This document shows, piece after piece, positions 8,963-17,776 of a stretch of 64,000 nucleotides of DNA. How positions within the stretch are numbered: the stretch's first letter is position 1; the number at the start of each line of letters is the position of its first letter. The notes below the pieces were generated by a model, which worked only from the letters and a program-made list of their open reading frames with translations, was not told the DNA's origin and searched no databases. The stretch is from Sphingomonas carotinifaciens. GTDB lineage: Bacteria > Pseudomonadota > Alphaproteobacteria > Sphingomonadales > Sphingomonadaceae. The translations under genes and the position numbers were made by a program. The DNA lies in NCBI RefSeq assembly GCF_009789535.1, contig NZ_WSUT01000005.1, positions 2,479,501 through 2,543,500 on the forward strand, written 5' to 3'.

Positions 8963-9757
8963 GTGCGTTATTCAATCCTTATTGCCTTCCTCTTGGCAGG
9001 CACTTGTGCTGCGCGCGCGCCACTTGAAGACAAAAAGCCACCCGATGCCCGCCAATTCGGTGAGCCGTCGCGCTTCCTGTTCATCAGTCCGATGGGTGAG
9101 CCGGTTCGTACTGAGGGTCCCGACCGGGCTTGGTTCGTGGATGCCGACACCGATCATGACGATCACATCAGCCGTGCGGAGTTCCACGCCGACGCGGCAC
9201 GCGTCTTTAAGCTTCTCGATCGGCAGGGCGATGGTGAGATCGATCCGGACGATACCGAATGGTACGAAACAGAACTCGTTCCCGAAATTCGTGTCGCCGA
9301 TGGTGACGGCATAGCGCGCAGCGGCAGACCCAGCGGCCGCGGGCGTGGTCCGAGCGGATCTGGTGGTGGAGGCCCTAGCGGTGGCGGTGGTCCCCCGGGT
9401 GGTGGTAGTGGTGGCCCTCCACGTGGTGGTGACGATGACGAACAGTCATCGCGCCAGTTGACGCGAGCGGGAGCACAGGGTGCTGCGCAATACGGCTATC
9501 TTGACCTTCCCCAGCCGGTCATCTCGGCTGACGCCAATTTCAATCGTGGCGTTGACATCAACGAATTCTATCGTGCGGCCGACGTGCGCTTCCGTCTCCT
9601 GGACCGTAACGGCGACGGCGTGATTACGCGAGCCGAGCTGCCGGCGGTCAACACGCGCGTCCGTGGCGGCACACCGCGAGGTCGCCCACCCGGTCCACCT
9701 CGCAAGCGTCCCGTGCCTCCGCCAACCGACGACGTCAGGACAGACGAGCGATCCTGA
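8963..9757 (+). CDS. Secreted EF-hand protein with four metal-binding loops
   Basis: A 264-residue exported protein: signal peptide (residues 1-19, likely cleaved after ARA), two EF-hands, a Gly/Pro/Arg-rich linker (about 120-156), then two more EF-hands. Loops begin at D62 (acidic at 1, 3, 5 and Glu at 12), D86 (Asp at 1, 5, 9 and 12), D190 (Asp 1, Asn 3 and 5, Asp 9, Glu 12) and D214 (D-x-N-x-D-G, Glu 12). Within each pair exactly 12 residues separate the loops, closer than the ~24 of calmodulin and like lanmodulin, though the lanmodulin Pro at loop position 2 is missing. Expected role: periplasmic Ca2+ or other hard-metal binding. GAGGAGAGC precedes the GTG-ATG region; it starts at ATG-CGT-TAT. 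Confidence 0.8.
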   Translation: MRYSILIAFLLAGTCAARAPLEDKKPPDARQFGEPSRFLFISPMGEPVRTEGPDRAWFVDADTDHDDHISRAEFHADAARVFKLLDRQGDGEIDPDDTEWYETELVPEIRVADGDGIARSGRPSGRGRGPSGSGGGGPSGGGGPPGGGSGGPPRGGDDDEQSSRQLTRAGAQGAAQYGYLDLPQPVISADANFNRGVDINEFYRAADVRFRLLDRNGDGVITRAELPAVNTRVRGGTPRGRPPGPPRKRPVPPPTDDVRTDERS

Positions 9758-9783
9758 CAGGCGTTCCCTTAGCCTATCTCACG

Positions 9784-11217
9784 TGCCGAATACGCGCCGA
9801 GATCCCGCCACTGCCCACGATCATCTACTGATTACAGCCTCCATCCTGTCGCTAATGTTCGCGGCCGGTGCGATGCTGGCGCCCATGCCTGCGGCAGCAC
9901 AGACCAATGCGGCGCAGCAGGATGGTGCTGCGGTCGCGGCCCCACTGGACGGGCCACGCCCGGCTCCGTGATCGCTGACATACCGGCGCAGAACCAGATT
10001 GCAGCCGCCGAGATCGCGATCTATGGCGTGGGTACGGTCGGGGAACTGCTCGACGAGGTTGCCGATCAGACTGAGAGCGATCGGGCCCCGAGAACAGCAG
10101 GCTCGTCATCCTCGTCAAGGCTAAACGCATTTCCAGGATCTACGAAATTGGCGATCTGCCAACCGGAGCCGTCGTGCGTATCGACATCCTGCCGGAGGAG
10201 GTCGCGCTAAAACTATAGATACGATATCAGCCGCAAGGTGATGAACGTCATCAGCCGTTATGCGCACGATCGGCATTTCGGACGCTTCGCCCCTCAACGC
10301 CCAGCTATGTGGTGAACGGCACCTATACCCATCAGCTCTTGGACACGCTGAGCGCGTCGTTTAATATGCGCGGCAGCTATGCGACCAGTAGCGGCCTCGC
10401 GGGCGCGGTACCGATCGCCGCGGACGATATCGACGACGTGGTCGCGTTGCAGGCGCTTGCTCAGAACAGCGACACCGCGACGGCGCATGCCGGCGTGACC
10501 CTGAACCCGGACCTGTCAACCATTTGGAAACGGTCACTGGTGCCTACCACCATGGCGACGCGCGCGGCGAAACCGCCCGGTTCACCGACCGGCTGCTGCG
10601 CGAGCGGACCACCGCGATCACCAATGCTGGCAACGCTAAGCTCATTGTCATGGGCAGTCCCCTGAGCTTGCCGGCGAGTAAGCTGCGCACGGCGCTCCGC
10701 ATCGGCACGGAAGTGAGCCGCTTGGCCGCATTCAGCACAATCCGGACTGGTGTGGCTTCGGCAAACAGCTCCGCGCAGTTCGATCTGAACGCCCAGACCA
10801 GCGTGAATGTCGCGCTGACCAGCCGGCGCACAGGCTTTCTCGGTGTGCTGGGCACCGTGACGGCCAACATGAACGGTGCCGTCCGCCGAGTATCGGGTTA
10901 TGCCACGTTGGATCGTTCGGCTACGGCTTCAACTGAACACCCCGCAACGGCATCAGCCTGACCGCGTCGGTCAGCCAGATGGGTTGACACGCTGCGTTTC
11001 TCGGCGCTTGCCACATGCGCTTGTTCGCTAACCTGCAACAGCGGGTGCCCCGCACAGCATGGACACGGGCCATGTGGGTGAGCCTGGGCTTGGCCAATCT
11101 GCTGAACAGCCGCCAGCAGGTGCGCAATCGAACGGTGATACGCCGCTCGCCTATCGGGGTGCGTATTTGAACCCGCCGGGACGGACCGTCAGCCTGACGG
11201 TCCGTAGCCTGCTCTAG
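9784..11217 (+). pseudogene. Decayed TonB-dependent receptor-like gene
   Basis: Pieces of an outer membrane receptor can be followed in changing frames. There is a signal peptide (ITASILSLMFAAGAMLAPMP then AAAQ); a plug-like block IYGVGTVGELLDEVADQT followed in another frame by LVILVK, RISRIYEIGDLP and VRIDILPEEVALK; barrel pieces such as TYTHQLLDTLSASFNMRGSY and TANMNGAVRRVSGYATLD; and the C-terminal TPLAYRGAYLNPPGRTVSLTVRSLL ending at TAG 11215-11217. At least four frameshifts and a stop after residue 62 make it non-functional. It directly follows the EF-hand gene on the same strand, so the pair may once have worked together. Confidence 0.7.
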
Positions 11218-11429
11218 GCAGTGAGGTGTAAATTGTCGCGCAATATCCCCTCGACATTTCCGTAGCTTGGCGATGCGGATAACAGGGCAATCAACGCCTG
11301 CGTCGCATGAAGTTCGGATAGCTTCCGGTGGGCGGCCGCGGCAACGGCGCTTCTTGCGTTGATGGCGGCAACCTGCTCCTCGCGGGCGCGTCGTGAGCAG
11401 TAGGTGAAGGGCAGGATATTGTGAGACAA
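11214..11429 (-). CDS. Small uncharacterised protein (71 aa), third gene of a mini-operon
   Basis: A 71-residue protein of unknown function starting at TTG (11427-11429), with AAGGA 12 bases upstream. It contains an Arg/Ala-rich, probably helical segment (CSRRAREEQVAAINARSAVA) and a hydrophobic ALIALL. Its stop codon overlaps the stop of the decayed receptor gene arriving from the other strand. It follows the two small genes at 11480-11964 on the same strand after 50 bases. The call is uncertain because start and function are both unsupported by a known family. Confidence 0.4.
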   Translation of the reverse strand: MSHNILPFTYCSRRAREEQVAAINARSAVAAAAHRKLSELHATQALIALLSASPSYGNVEGILRDNLHLTA

Positions 11430-11479
11430 GACGCATTTTCCTTAGTGGCGGGATCGATCGGGCGATGATACGGGCAGGG

Positions 11480-11647
11480 TCAGTGGATCGGCCGGTTTAG
11501 GTTCCAGAATATGCGGATGCAGCTGTAGCCTGGATGAAGATCGGGCCAGATCCGTGCCATCGCATCCTCCTGCAAGGTCGCAGTGCCGTCGAGAGGCTGA
11601 TCGCCGATCGACACAGGGGCGTTCTTCGGGATCGGGTACCATTTCAT
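11480..11647 (-). CDS. Very small protein (55 aa) translationally coupled to the upstream gene
   Basis: The ATG at 11645-11647 overlaps the TGA stop of the 106-residue gene (ATGA), an arrangement characteristic of translational coupling. The protein opens MKWYPIPKNAPVSIGDQPLDG, is rich in Trp, Pro and Ile, and ends IRIFWNLNRPIH. I do not recognise a family. The four-base overlap is the main argument that it is a real gene, not chance. Confidence 0.4.
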   Translation of the reverse strand: MKWYPIPKNAPVSIGDQPLDGTATLQEDAMARIWPDLHPGYSCIRIFWNLNRPIH

Positions 11648-11964
11648 TGGAACGTGCCTCCGGCAGCGGCCGCCTTGGAAGGGCTGAGGCCATTTTGTTC
11701 GAGAAACGCGTTGAGCGTGGTGACCAGGGCCTGTGCGGACCCAATCGGTAGGACCAACCGCCCGACGACGACCCGCTCCAGCACCGGCGAGGGCTGCGAA
11801 TGGTCGTAGCGCGCGGTATCGAGCGTCAGGTGCAACGCGTCGGCGAGTAGCGCGAAGCCAGCGATGCCAGACACAAAGATTTCCGGCGCAAACAGGTTGT
11901 CAATCAGTGCTGCCTGGGGAGCTGGACGCTGTTCACGAGAGAAGGGTTTAGTCGTTATAAACAT
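11644..11964 (-). CDS. Small uncharacterised protein (106 aa), first gene of a mini-operon
   Basis: A 106-residue soluble-looking protein starting at the ATG 11962-11964, with AGGTG seven bases upstream. It begins with a polar region containing APQAALIDNLFAPEIFVSGIAG, then DALHLTLDTARYDHSQPSPVLERVVVGRLVLPIGSAQALVTTLNAFLEQNG. The alternating strands and the amphipathic final helix look like a real compact fold. Family not recognised. It leads a cluster of three tiny genes on the minus strand. Confidence 0.5.
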   Translation of the reverse strand: MFITTKPFSREQRPAPQAALIDNLFAPEIFVSGIAGFALLADALHLTLDTARYDHSQPSPVLERVVVGRLVLPIGSAQALVTTLNAFLEQNGLSPSKAAAAGGTFQ

Positions 11965-12234
11965 AGGACACCTTTTTACTTCCTGACACGCGTAACCGGA
12001 TCGGGCTTGCCGTTATGAATCGCGGTTCTTGATGTTGTATAGAAGACACATAGCAAGAATATTTCATATCCAGACACAGGCTAGTGCTATTTGTCGCAAA
12101 GCGTTGCAGAGCACCCGTCACACGCACGAAATGCCTCCCGCGACTGCAGGCCATCGATTAACGTTAAGGGAATGGACATTTGCGGAGTCAGGCGTTTGAT
12201 CTCGCGGATTGATGGTACGTTTGACGATCACGCA
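11965..12234. other. Intergenic, AT-richer leader of the mini-operon
   Basis: No gene supported. The sequence is noticeably richer in A and T than its neighbours, as expected for the promoter of the minus-strand mini-operon. No clear operator was seen. Confidence 0.4.
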
Positions 12235-12778
12235 TGGCGGGAGAAGCTGTAGGGCCGGGCCTACACGGGATCGCCCGCACGACTGAGGCAGTCCGTCGAG
12301 CGATATAGCAGAGTGAAGAGAGCGTAAGGGCGCCGGCCCGATGTCACGAGATCAGCCCAACCACCGTCCAGCAGTGGCGCAAGCGGGCGAGCGTCAGCGA
12401 TGCCCCAATGGGGCCGAGGGCCATTCATTCCACCGTCCTGACCCCGGAAGAGGAAGCGATGGTTGTAGCGTTCCGGCGCTACACGCTGCTGCCGTTGGAC
12501 GGCTGCCTCTACCGCCTCCAGCGGACAATACCACATCTGACCCGTTCCGCGCTACACCGCTGCCTGCAGTGGCATGGGATCATGCCGGTTGCCCGAGGTG
12601 GACGGTGTCAAGCCAACCAGGCAGAAGTTCAAGGCATACTCGATGCCTACAACTATGCCCGTCGGCTAAAGATGCTCCATGACCTCAGCCGACAAATATG
12701 TCGCACGCATCCGGACAGAAGAATCGGGTCGATTCAAAATCGATCCGCACGGCCACTCCTCGGGTCTAGATACCCAAG
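12235..12778 (+). pseudogene. IS481-family transposase remnant with internal deletion
   Basis: The N-terminal HTH part is readable in one frame from GLHGIARTTEAVRRAI (followed by a TAG) through ISPTTVQQWRKR, MGPRAIHSTVLTPEEEAMVVAFRR, TLLPLDGCLYRLQRTIPHLT and RSALHRCLQWHGI. After a frameshift (LPEVDGVKPTRQKFKAYS) it joins directly to the C-terminal block ILDAYNYARRLKML and then, in a third frame, RTEESGRFKIDPHGHSSGLDT. The whole DDE catalytic core between KFKAY and LDAYNYARR is missing. This is an internal-deletion derivative, not simple truncation. Confidence 0.8.
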
Positions 12779-12919
12779 TCGCGACCTCGTAAAGGCTGGC
12801 GGAGGTTGGCCGTTGTGGTAGCCTAAGGGGATGCGACTTACCTGAAAGCGCGTGGTGCTGATGGTGGCTGTGGCCGGCATGAGCTGATACGACCTGACCG
12901 ATTTCGAGTGACGTACAAT

Positions 12920-13380
12920 TTAACGCAATAAGATCCGAGGCGTGCCGCGCGTCAATGATCGCCGCGTGCTAAACAGCATCTTCTGGGTGCTACGATCCGG
13001 TGCACCGTGGCGTGCCCTGCCCTAGCAGTATGGCCGGCGCACCACCTACTACAACCGCTTCGTGCGATGGCGAAAGGCAGGTGGCTGGGATAGGCTGGGA
13101 TAGGCTGATCGACGCTATTACCGCCGCGCACGATGGCAGAGATTCAGATGATCGACAGCACCTCTGTTCGCGCCCACCAGCGACGGCGAAAAGGGGTATA
13201 GATCAATGTCTTGGTTCATCACGCGGCGGACTTGCCACCAATATCCACGTCGCCGTCGATGCGCGAGAACTCCCGATCCGGCTCGACCTGACTGCTGGGC
13301 AGACGCATGATGGCCAGATAGCCGACACGCTGCTTGATCACCTCTCTGCCCACGATCAACGCTGTTCGGCCTGCCGAGCT
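12920..13380 (+). pseudogene. IS5-family (IS427-like) transposase remnant
   Basis: Blocks of the family appear in order but in shifting frames: IFWVLRSGAPWRALP, RRTTYYNRFVRWRKAGGWDRL, LIDAITAAHDG-EIQMIDSTSVRAHQ, then LGSSRGGLATNIHVAVDARELPIRLDLTAGQTHDGQ. Stops and frameshifts interrupt it, and the C-terminal third with the final catalytic Glu is gone. Inactive. Confidence 0.8.
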
Positions 13381-13385
13381 TTGCA

Positions 13386-13957
13386 CTGCGAACTGACAAT
13401 CAACTCACCCAGATCGCGGCCGTGCGAGCAGCGTTCGGCATTGGCGTACTCGAATACGCGATCGCCCTTCGCGATCCCGCGCTCAAGCCGGTTCAACGCG
13501 ACACGTTTATCGCTCATCTGCCGGTATGCATCGTGATGCACGAAGACCTTAGGTCGACCCGACAAATGACGATCGTTTCTATGCGCCGATAGAAGATTTG
13601 ACGGCGCATGTAGGAGTGGGCGCTCAGTGAGCAGACGCATTGCGGCCATCCACGGCCAGCTTTCACGCACCAACTTCTGCCATTCGTTCATGTTGGCAGG
13701 ACACCAAAGCCCGAGACAACCTGAACCGGAGCCCCTCAGGTTGGTGTCCGCGTTCGCTCGCCGAAGTTTCCCGTTTGAATGCACGATCCTGTAAATGAGC
13801 GTCCGTGCACATGCGCGCATATGATCATACGTAGCGGCATTGTCTCTGTCATGACCTACAAGCAGTCACTAGGATCGTGCCAAACGTTTCTTCGAATCTG
13901 TATTTCGTTCATCTTTCTTCAATGCGCGTTCGCACAACATCCGCAAGTCACCCGTGC
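13386..13957. other. Non-coding interval downstream of the GH3 gene
   Basis: No gene supported; the open frames across it are short and lack recognisable domains. It contains one copy of the ~60-bp dispersed repeat (13633-13692). The last ~150 bases are the 3' flank of the GH3 gene. Confidence 0.45.
13633..13692 (-). repeat. Dispersed ~60-bp two-part repeat, copy 1
   Basis: Read on the minus strand it begins ATGAACGAATGGCAGAAG, continues TTGGTGCG and ends with a degenerate second half GGATGGCCGCAATGCGTC. It is the most diverged full copy. See the repeat finding for the family. Confidence 0.55.
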
Positions 13958-16303
13958 TTACCTCCATCCCCTGACGACGCGCGGCTGCCCGCCGACCGTG
14001 AACGTCGCGTGCGACGTCGCGGTCGAACTGGCGCCCACCCAGACGTCGAAGGTGCCGGGGTCAACCACCCAGTTCCTAACCGCGCCGTTCCAATAGCGCA
14101 CGCTGCTTTCGTCCAGATCGAACGACACGCTGCGGCGCTCACCGGGTTGCAGCGTGATCCGCTGAAATCCCTTTAGCTCGCGCACCGGACGCGACGCCCG
14201 TCCCGCGCGCTGGTGGATGTACAGCTGCACCACTTCGTCCCCCGCGCGGGTGCCTGTGTTCGTCACCTCGGTCGACACCCTGATCGTGGCACCCGGCGCC
14301 AACGTTCCGCCGCCGACCACCGGATCGGTCATCGTGAAGCTGGTGTAGCTCAGCCCATATCCAAATTCGAACTGCGGTGTTGACGGTATGTCCCAATAGC
14401 GTTTGGCCTGCCCCTTGGGACTATGCGTGGTGTTGTGCGCATAATAGATCGGCACCTGTCCGACCGTGCGCGGCCAGGTGACCGGCAACTTGCCGCCCGG
14501 ATTGACGTCGCCGAACAGCGCGCGGGCCACCGCCGTGCCACCGCGCGTGCCGCCATACCATGCATGCAGGATCGCCGGTGCGCGATCGAGAACCTGGTCG
14601 AGTTCGAGCGGCCGTCCGCTCATCGTCACCACCACCACCTTCTTACCAAGCGCCGCGATCGCATCGAACAGCTTCAACTGCTCGCCTGGCAGCTTCAGGT
14701 CCGCACGCGATGCCCCCTCGCCGCTCATGTCCTCGGCCTCGCCCAGCGTCAGGATCACGAGGTCGGATTTTTTCGCCAATGCCAGCGCGCGCTCGAACTC
14801 GCCCTGCGCGCGGGCAACGTCCCAGCGCGGCTCCGGCTTCGCGGCGCCGGGAATGGTGATGCTCTCGAACATCGACGGCACGTTGCGCTTCAACTGCACC
14901 CCCGGCGCGGTTTCGACTGTCGCGCCGGTGCCAAGCCGATCGCGCACCCCCTCGAATACGGTTACGGTTTCAGGCAGGTCATATTGGAACGCCCATGGCC
15001 CCAGCGTGTCGCGCTTCGAATTGGCCATCGCGCCGATCACCGCGACACGCTTGTTCGCGCCCACCACCAACGGCAATGCGCCATCGTCGTTCTTCAGCAG
15101 CACCAGCGCCCGCTCGGCCGCTATCTGCGCCACCGCGCGGTGCGCCGGGTCTGACAAGATCGTCTTCGCCGCGGCCTCGTCGACGAACGGCTGCTCGAAT
15201 AGCCCCATACGAAACTTTGCAGTAAGGATGGGCAGCACCGCGCGGTCGAGCGTCGCCTGCAGCAACTTGCCCGCACGGACGGACGCCGCAAGCGTCTCTG
15301 CCGACGCCGCCGGGCCGAACGACATCTCCATGTCATTGCCCGCCGCGATGCTGCGCACGGCGGCATCCGCCTCGTCGCGCGCGAAATTCTGAATGACCTG
15401 ATTCTTGGTGCCGTTGGCGTCCGACACCACCCAGCCCTCAAAGCCCATCTGCCCACGCAGCACGTCGGTCAACAACCAGTGGTTGGCGACCGCGGGCACG
15501 TCGTTCACGTCCATATAGGCGCTCATGATATTGCCGGCGCCGGCTTGCACCGCCGCGGCAAACGGCGGCAGGATCACGTTGTAGAGCTGCGTGTCGGAAA
15601 TATAGACGCTGTCGTAATCACGGCCGCCCTCCGCGGTGGCATAGCCGGCGAAATGCTTAGGCCCTGCGATGACGTGGCCGGGCGTGCCGATCGCCGGCCC
15701 CTGCAACCCACGCACCTGCGCGCGGGCCATCGCCGCGCCCAAAAACGGGTCCTCGCCCGCGCCCTCGACGATCCGGCCCCAGCGTGGGTCGCGCGCGATG
15801 TCGAGCATCGGCGAGAAGGCCCAATGCAGCCCAACCGCGCGCGCCTCTGCCGCTGCGACACCCTGCACCCGTTCCACTGATGCCGGGTCCCACGACGCGG
15901 CATTGCCGATGGGCACCGGAAAGATTGTGCGGAACCCGTGGATCACGTCGTAGCCGAAGATCAGCGGGATCTTCAGCCGCGTCTCCTCGACCGCGACCTT
16001 CTGAAGCCGGTTGATGATCGCGGGATCGGTGACGAACAGCAGCGATCCCACCTTCCCGCTGCGCACGATCGGCGCGAATTGATCGAACGCCCCGAACATG
16101 AATTGCTGCGAGACCTGTCCGGCCTTCTCCTCCAGCGTCATCGCGCGCAGCAATGCCTGCGCGCGCTGCTCCGGCGCCAATGCGGGATTGCTCCACGCGC
16201 TGGGCGCGTGGACGCTCGCCTGCCCCACAATCCCGGCGTTCCCGCCCAGCGCGGCGGACGCCACGCCGGCCAGCGCCAGTGTCGCCAGCTTGAATGTACG
16301 CAT
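13958..16303 (-). CDS. bglX: Glycoside hydrolase family 3 beta-glucosidase (BglX-like)
   Basis: A 781-residue exported beta-glycosidase, expected to release glucose or xylose from the non-reducing end of beta-linked oligosaccharides in the periplasm. It has a signal peptide (about 1-21), a GH3 N-terminal TIM barrel with KHFAGY and GWVVSDA placing the catalytic nucleophile at about Asp295, an alpha/beta C-terminal domain with the GEAEDMSGEGASR loop expected to supply the acid/base Glu, and a fibronectin III-like end (VTNTGTRAGDEVVQLYIHQ). Length is normal for BglX. It is the last gene of a receptor-esterase-glucosidase run, 26 bases after the esterase stop, and is probably controlled by the LacI protein at 20273. 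Confidence 0.93.
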   Translation of the reverse strand: MRTFKLATLALAGVASAALGGNAGIVGQASVHAPSAWSNPALAPEQRAQALLRAMTLEEKAGQVSQQFMFGAFDQFAPIVRSGKVGSLLFVTDPAIINRLQKVAVEETRLKIPLIFGYDVIHGFRTIFPVPIGNAASWDPASVERVQGVAAAEARAVGLHWAFSPMLDIARDPRWGRIVEGAGEDPFLGAAMARAQVRGLQGPAIGTPGHVIAGPKHFAGYATAEGGRDYDSVYISDTQLYNVILPPFAAAVQAGAGNIMSAYMDVNDVPAVANHWLLTDVLRGQMGFEGWVVSDANGTKNQVIQNFARDEADAAVRSIAAGNDMEMSFGPAASAETLAASVRAGKLLQATLDRAVLPILTAKFRMGLFEQPFVDEAAAKTILSDPAHRAVAQIAAERALVLLKNDDGALPLVVGANKRVAVIGAMANSKRDTLGPWAFQYDLPETVTVFEGVRDRLGTGATVETAPGVQLKRNVPSMFESITIPGAAKPEPRWDVARAQGEFERALALAKKSDLVILTLGEAEDMSGEGASRADLKLPGEQLKLFDAIAALGKKVVVVTMSGRPLELDQVLDRAPAILHAWYGGTRGGTAVARALFGDVNPGGKLPVTWPRTVGQVPIYYAHNTTHSPKGQAKRYWDIPSTPQFEFGYGLSYTSFTMTDPVVGGGTLAPGATIRVSTEVTNTGTRAGDEVVQLYIHQRAGRASRPVRELKGFQRITLQPGERRSVSFDLDESSVRYWNGAVRNWVVDPGTFDVWVGASSTATSHATFTVGGQPRVVRGWR

Positions 16304-16329
16304 GTGGTCGGTTCCTTGTAGCAGGCGGG

Positions 16330-17745
16330 TCAGCGGATGGATGCGGGTGCGGCGTCGATTGCGGCGCCCAACGGGTCCTTGCCCGACACCGCCTCGCCCT
16401 TCGCGGTGAAGTCGAGCAGTTCGTCGCGCGCGCGATCGTAGCGCGGCCAGCGCGGCAACCCCGCACTATTGGGATTGCCGGTCTTTGCGAAATTCACGAT
16501 ATAGGCGCTGATCGTGCGCGCCATCCGGCGATCACGCGGTGTGATCGCATTGCCGTATTTGATCGTCGCGGTGTCGAAGAACCACGGGATGTCGGTTGCA
16601 TGGTCTGCCCCGGTCTTCCCCAGCCCCTCGGCGACATAGGAGAAACGATAGTGATAGGCAGGCGCACCGGCCGCCGCGATCGCCCCGGCAAGCTGGCGCG
16701 CGCCCGCCACCATATACCCGGTCGGTCCGCCGATATCGTTGTCGGTCGCCCCGATCATGATCGGCACCTTCGGAAACGCCCCGCTGCGATAGGCGGCGGC
16801 CGCGTCGACCGCGACGACACCGTCGGCATAGGGGCTGGCGAAGGTCTTCGGCCCCGGTGCGGGCATGAACAGCGCCGCCAGATTGAGGCCATCGGTCACG
16901 TCGTCGGCGGACAGCGCGCGCAATTTGGCGAGCGCCGCAGGATCGTCACGCGCGATGCCCTTGCTGGCGGCGAAGTCGACGCCGATCCGCTCGGTCCCGG
17001 TCAGTCCGTCGTTTCCGCGGTTATGCCCGTCACCGCCCGACATCACGATCGCACGCGCGAACAATCCCTTGGCCAGGGGAGAGGTAACCAGCGTGTTGAC
17101 CGACATGCCCCCGGCGCTTTCGCCCACGATCGTCACGTTCGCGGGATCGCCGCCGAACGCGACGATGTTGCGCTTCACCCACCGGAGTGCGGCGATCTGG
17201 TCCATATAACCGTAATTGCCGAGCCGGCCCTTGTCAGGGTCCTGCGCGGTTAATTGCGGATGCGCGAACGTGCCGAACCGTCCGAGCCGGTAATTGAAGC
17301 TGACGAACATGACGCCCTGGCGCGCGAAATTCGCACCCGAATAGGTCGGCGGCGACGCCCCGCCGTTCACGAAGCCACCGCCATAGATCCACACGATGAC
17401 CGGCAGCTTCGCCGTGGCGGCTGCCGGCTTCCACACGTTGACCGTCAGGCAATCCTCCGCCGGCGTGGTCCCCAGCGGAGCGGCATCGCTGGGGAACGGC
17501 AATTGCATGCAGTCGTGGCCGTAAGCGGTTGCCTGTCGTACGCCCGACCAGCGCGCCGCCGGTTGCGGCGCACGCCACCGCAATTCGCCCACCGGGGGCG
17601 TCGCAAACGGAATACCCTTCCAACTGACGATGCCGTCCGCAGTGACACCTGCGACCTTACCGGTGTCGATCGTGACCGTTTGCGCCTGCGCCGTACAGCA
17701 GAGCAACGCACCGCCACACGCCAGCACCGTCATTCCCAATTTCAT
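16330..17745 (-). CDS. Carboxylesterase, type B family, exported
   Basis: A 471-residue alpha/beta-hydrolase with a signal peptide (cleavage near AQAQ, about residue 21). The oxyanion hole is YGGGFVNGG, the nucleophile elbow GESAGGMS puts the catalytic Ser at about 210, and DHATDIPWFF near the end carries the catalytic His. The position of the usual acidic residue reads GATDNDIGG. In this locus it plausibly removes acyl or feruloyl-type esters from a plant glycoside before the GH3 enzyme acts; that substrate is inference. The ATG at 17745 is preferred over the GTG four codons earlier because GGAGACGACG directly precedes it. It lies 31 bases after the receptor stop. Confidence 0.9.
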   Translation of the reverse strand: MKLGMTVLACGGALLCCTAQAQTVTIDTGKVAGVTADGIVSWKGIPFATPPVGELRWRAPQPAARWSGVRQATAYGHDCMQLPFPSDAAPLGTTPAEDCLTVNVWKPAAATAKLPVIVWIYGGGFVNGGASPPTYSGANFARQGVMFVSFNYRLGRFGTFAHPQLTAQDPDKGRLGNYGYMDQIAALRWVKRNIVAFGGDPANVTIVGESAGGMSVNTLVTSPLAKGLFARAIVMSGGDGHNRGNDGLTGTERIGVDFAASKGIARDDPAALAKLRALSADDVTDGLNLAALFMPAPGPKTFASPYADGVVAVDAAAAYRSGAFPKVPIMIGATDNDIGGPTGYMVAGARQLAGAIAAAGAPAYHYRFSYVAEGLGKTGADHATDIPWFFDTATIKYGNAITPRDRRMARTISAYIVNFAKTGNPNSAGLPRWPRYDRARDELLDFTAKGEAVSGKDPLGAAIDAAPASIR

Positions 17746-17776
17746 CGTCGTCTCCACTGCATCGTCGTCGGCGGCG

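Noticed and set aside
8963..9757. Calling the EF-hand protein lanmodulin
   Set aside because: The loop position-2 prolines that typify lanmodulin are missing and a long Gly/Pro linker separates the pairs; only the spacing agrees.
11183..11203. Perfect GGACCGTCAG-C-CTGACGGTCC palindrome as an operator or terminator
   Set aside because: It falls within the C-terminal codons (RTVSLTVRS) of the decayed receptor, no T-tract follows, and chance codon symmetry explains it.
13356..13820. 154-codon minus-strand frame after the IS5 remnant
   Set aside because: Spans a dispersed repeat and IS debris, has no ribosome site and no family resemblance.
16294..17253. 319-codon open frame opposite the carboxylesterase
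   Set aside because: Shadow of the esterase; no recognisable domain.
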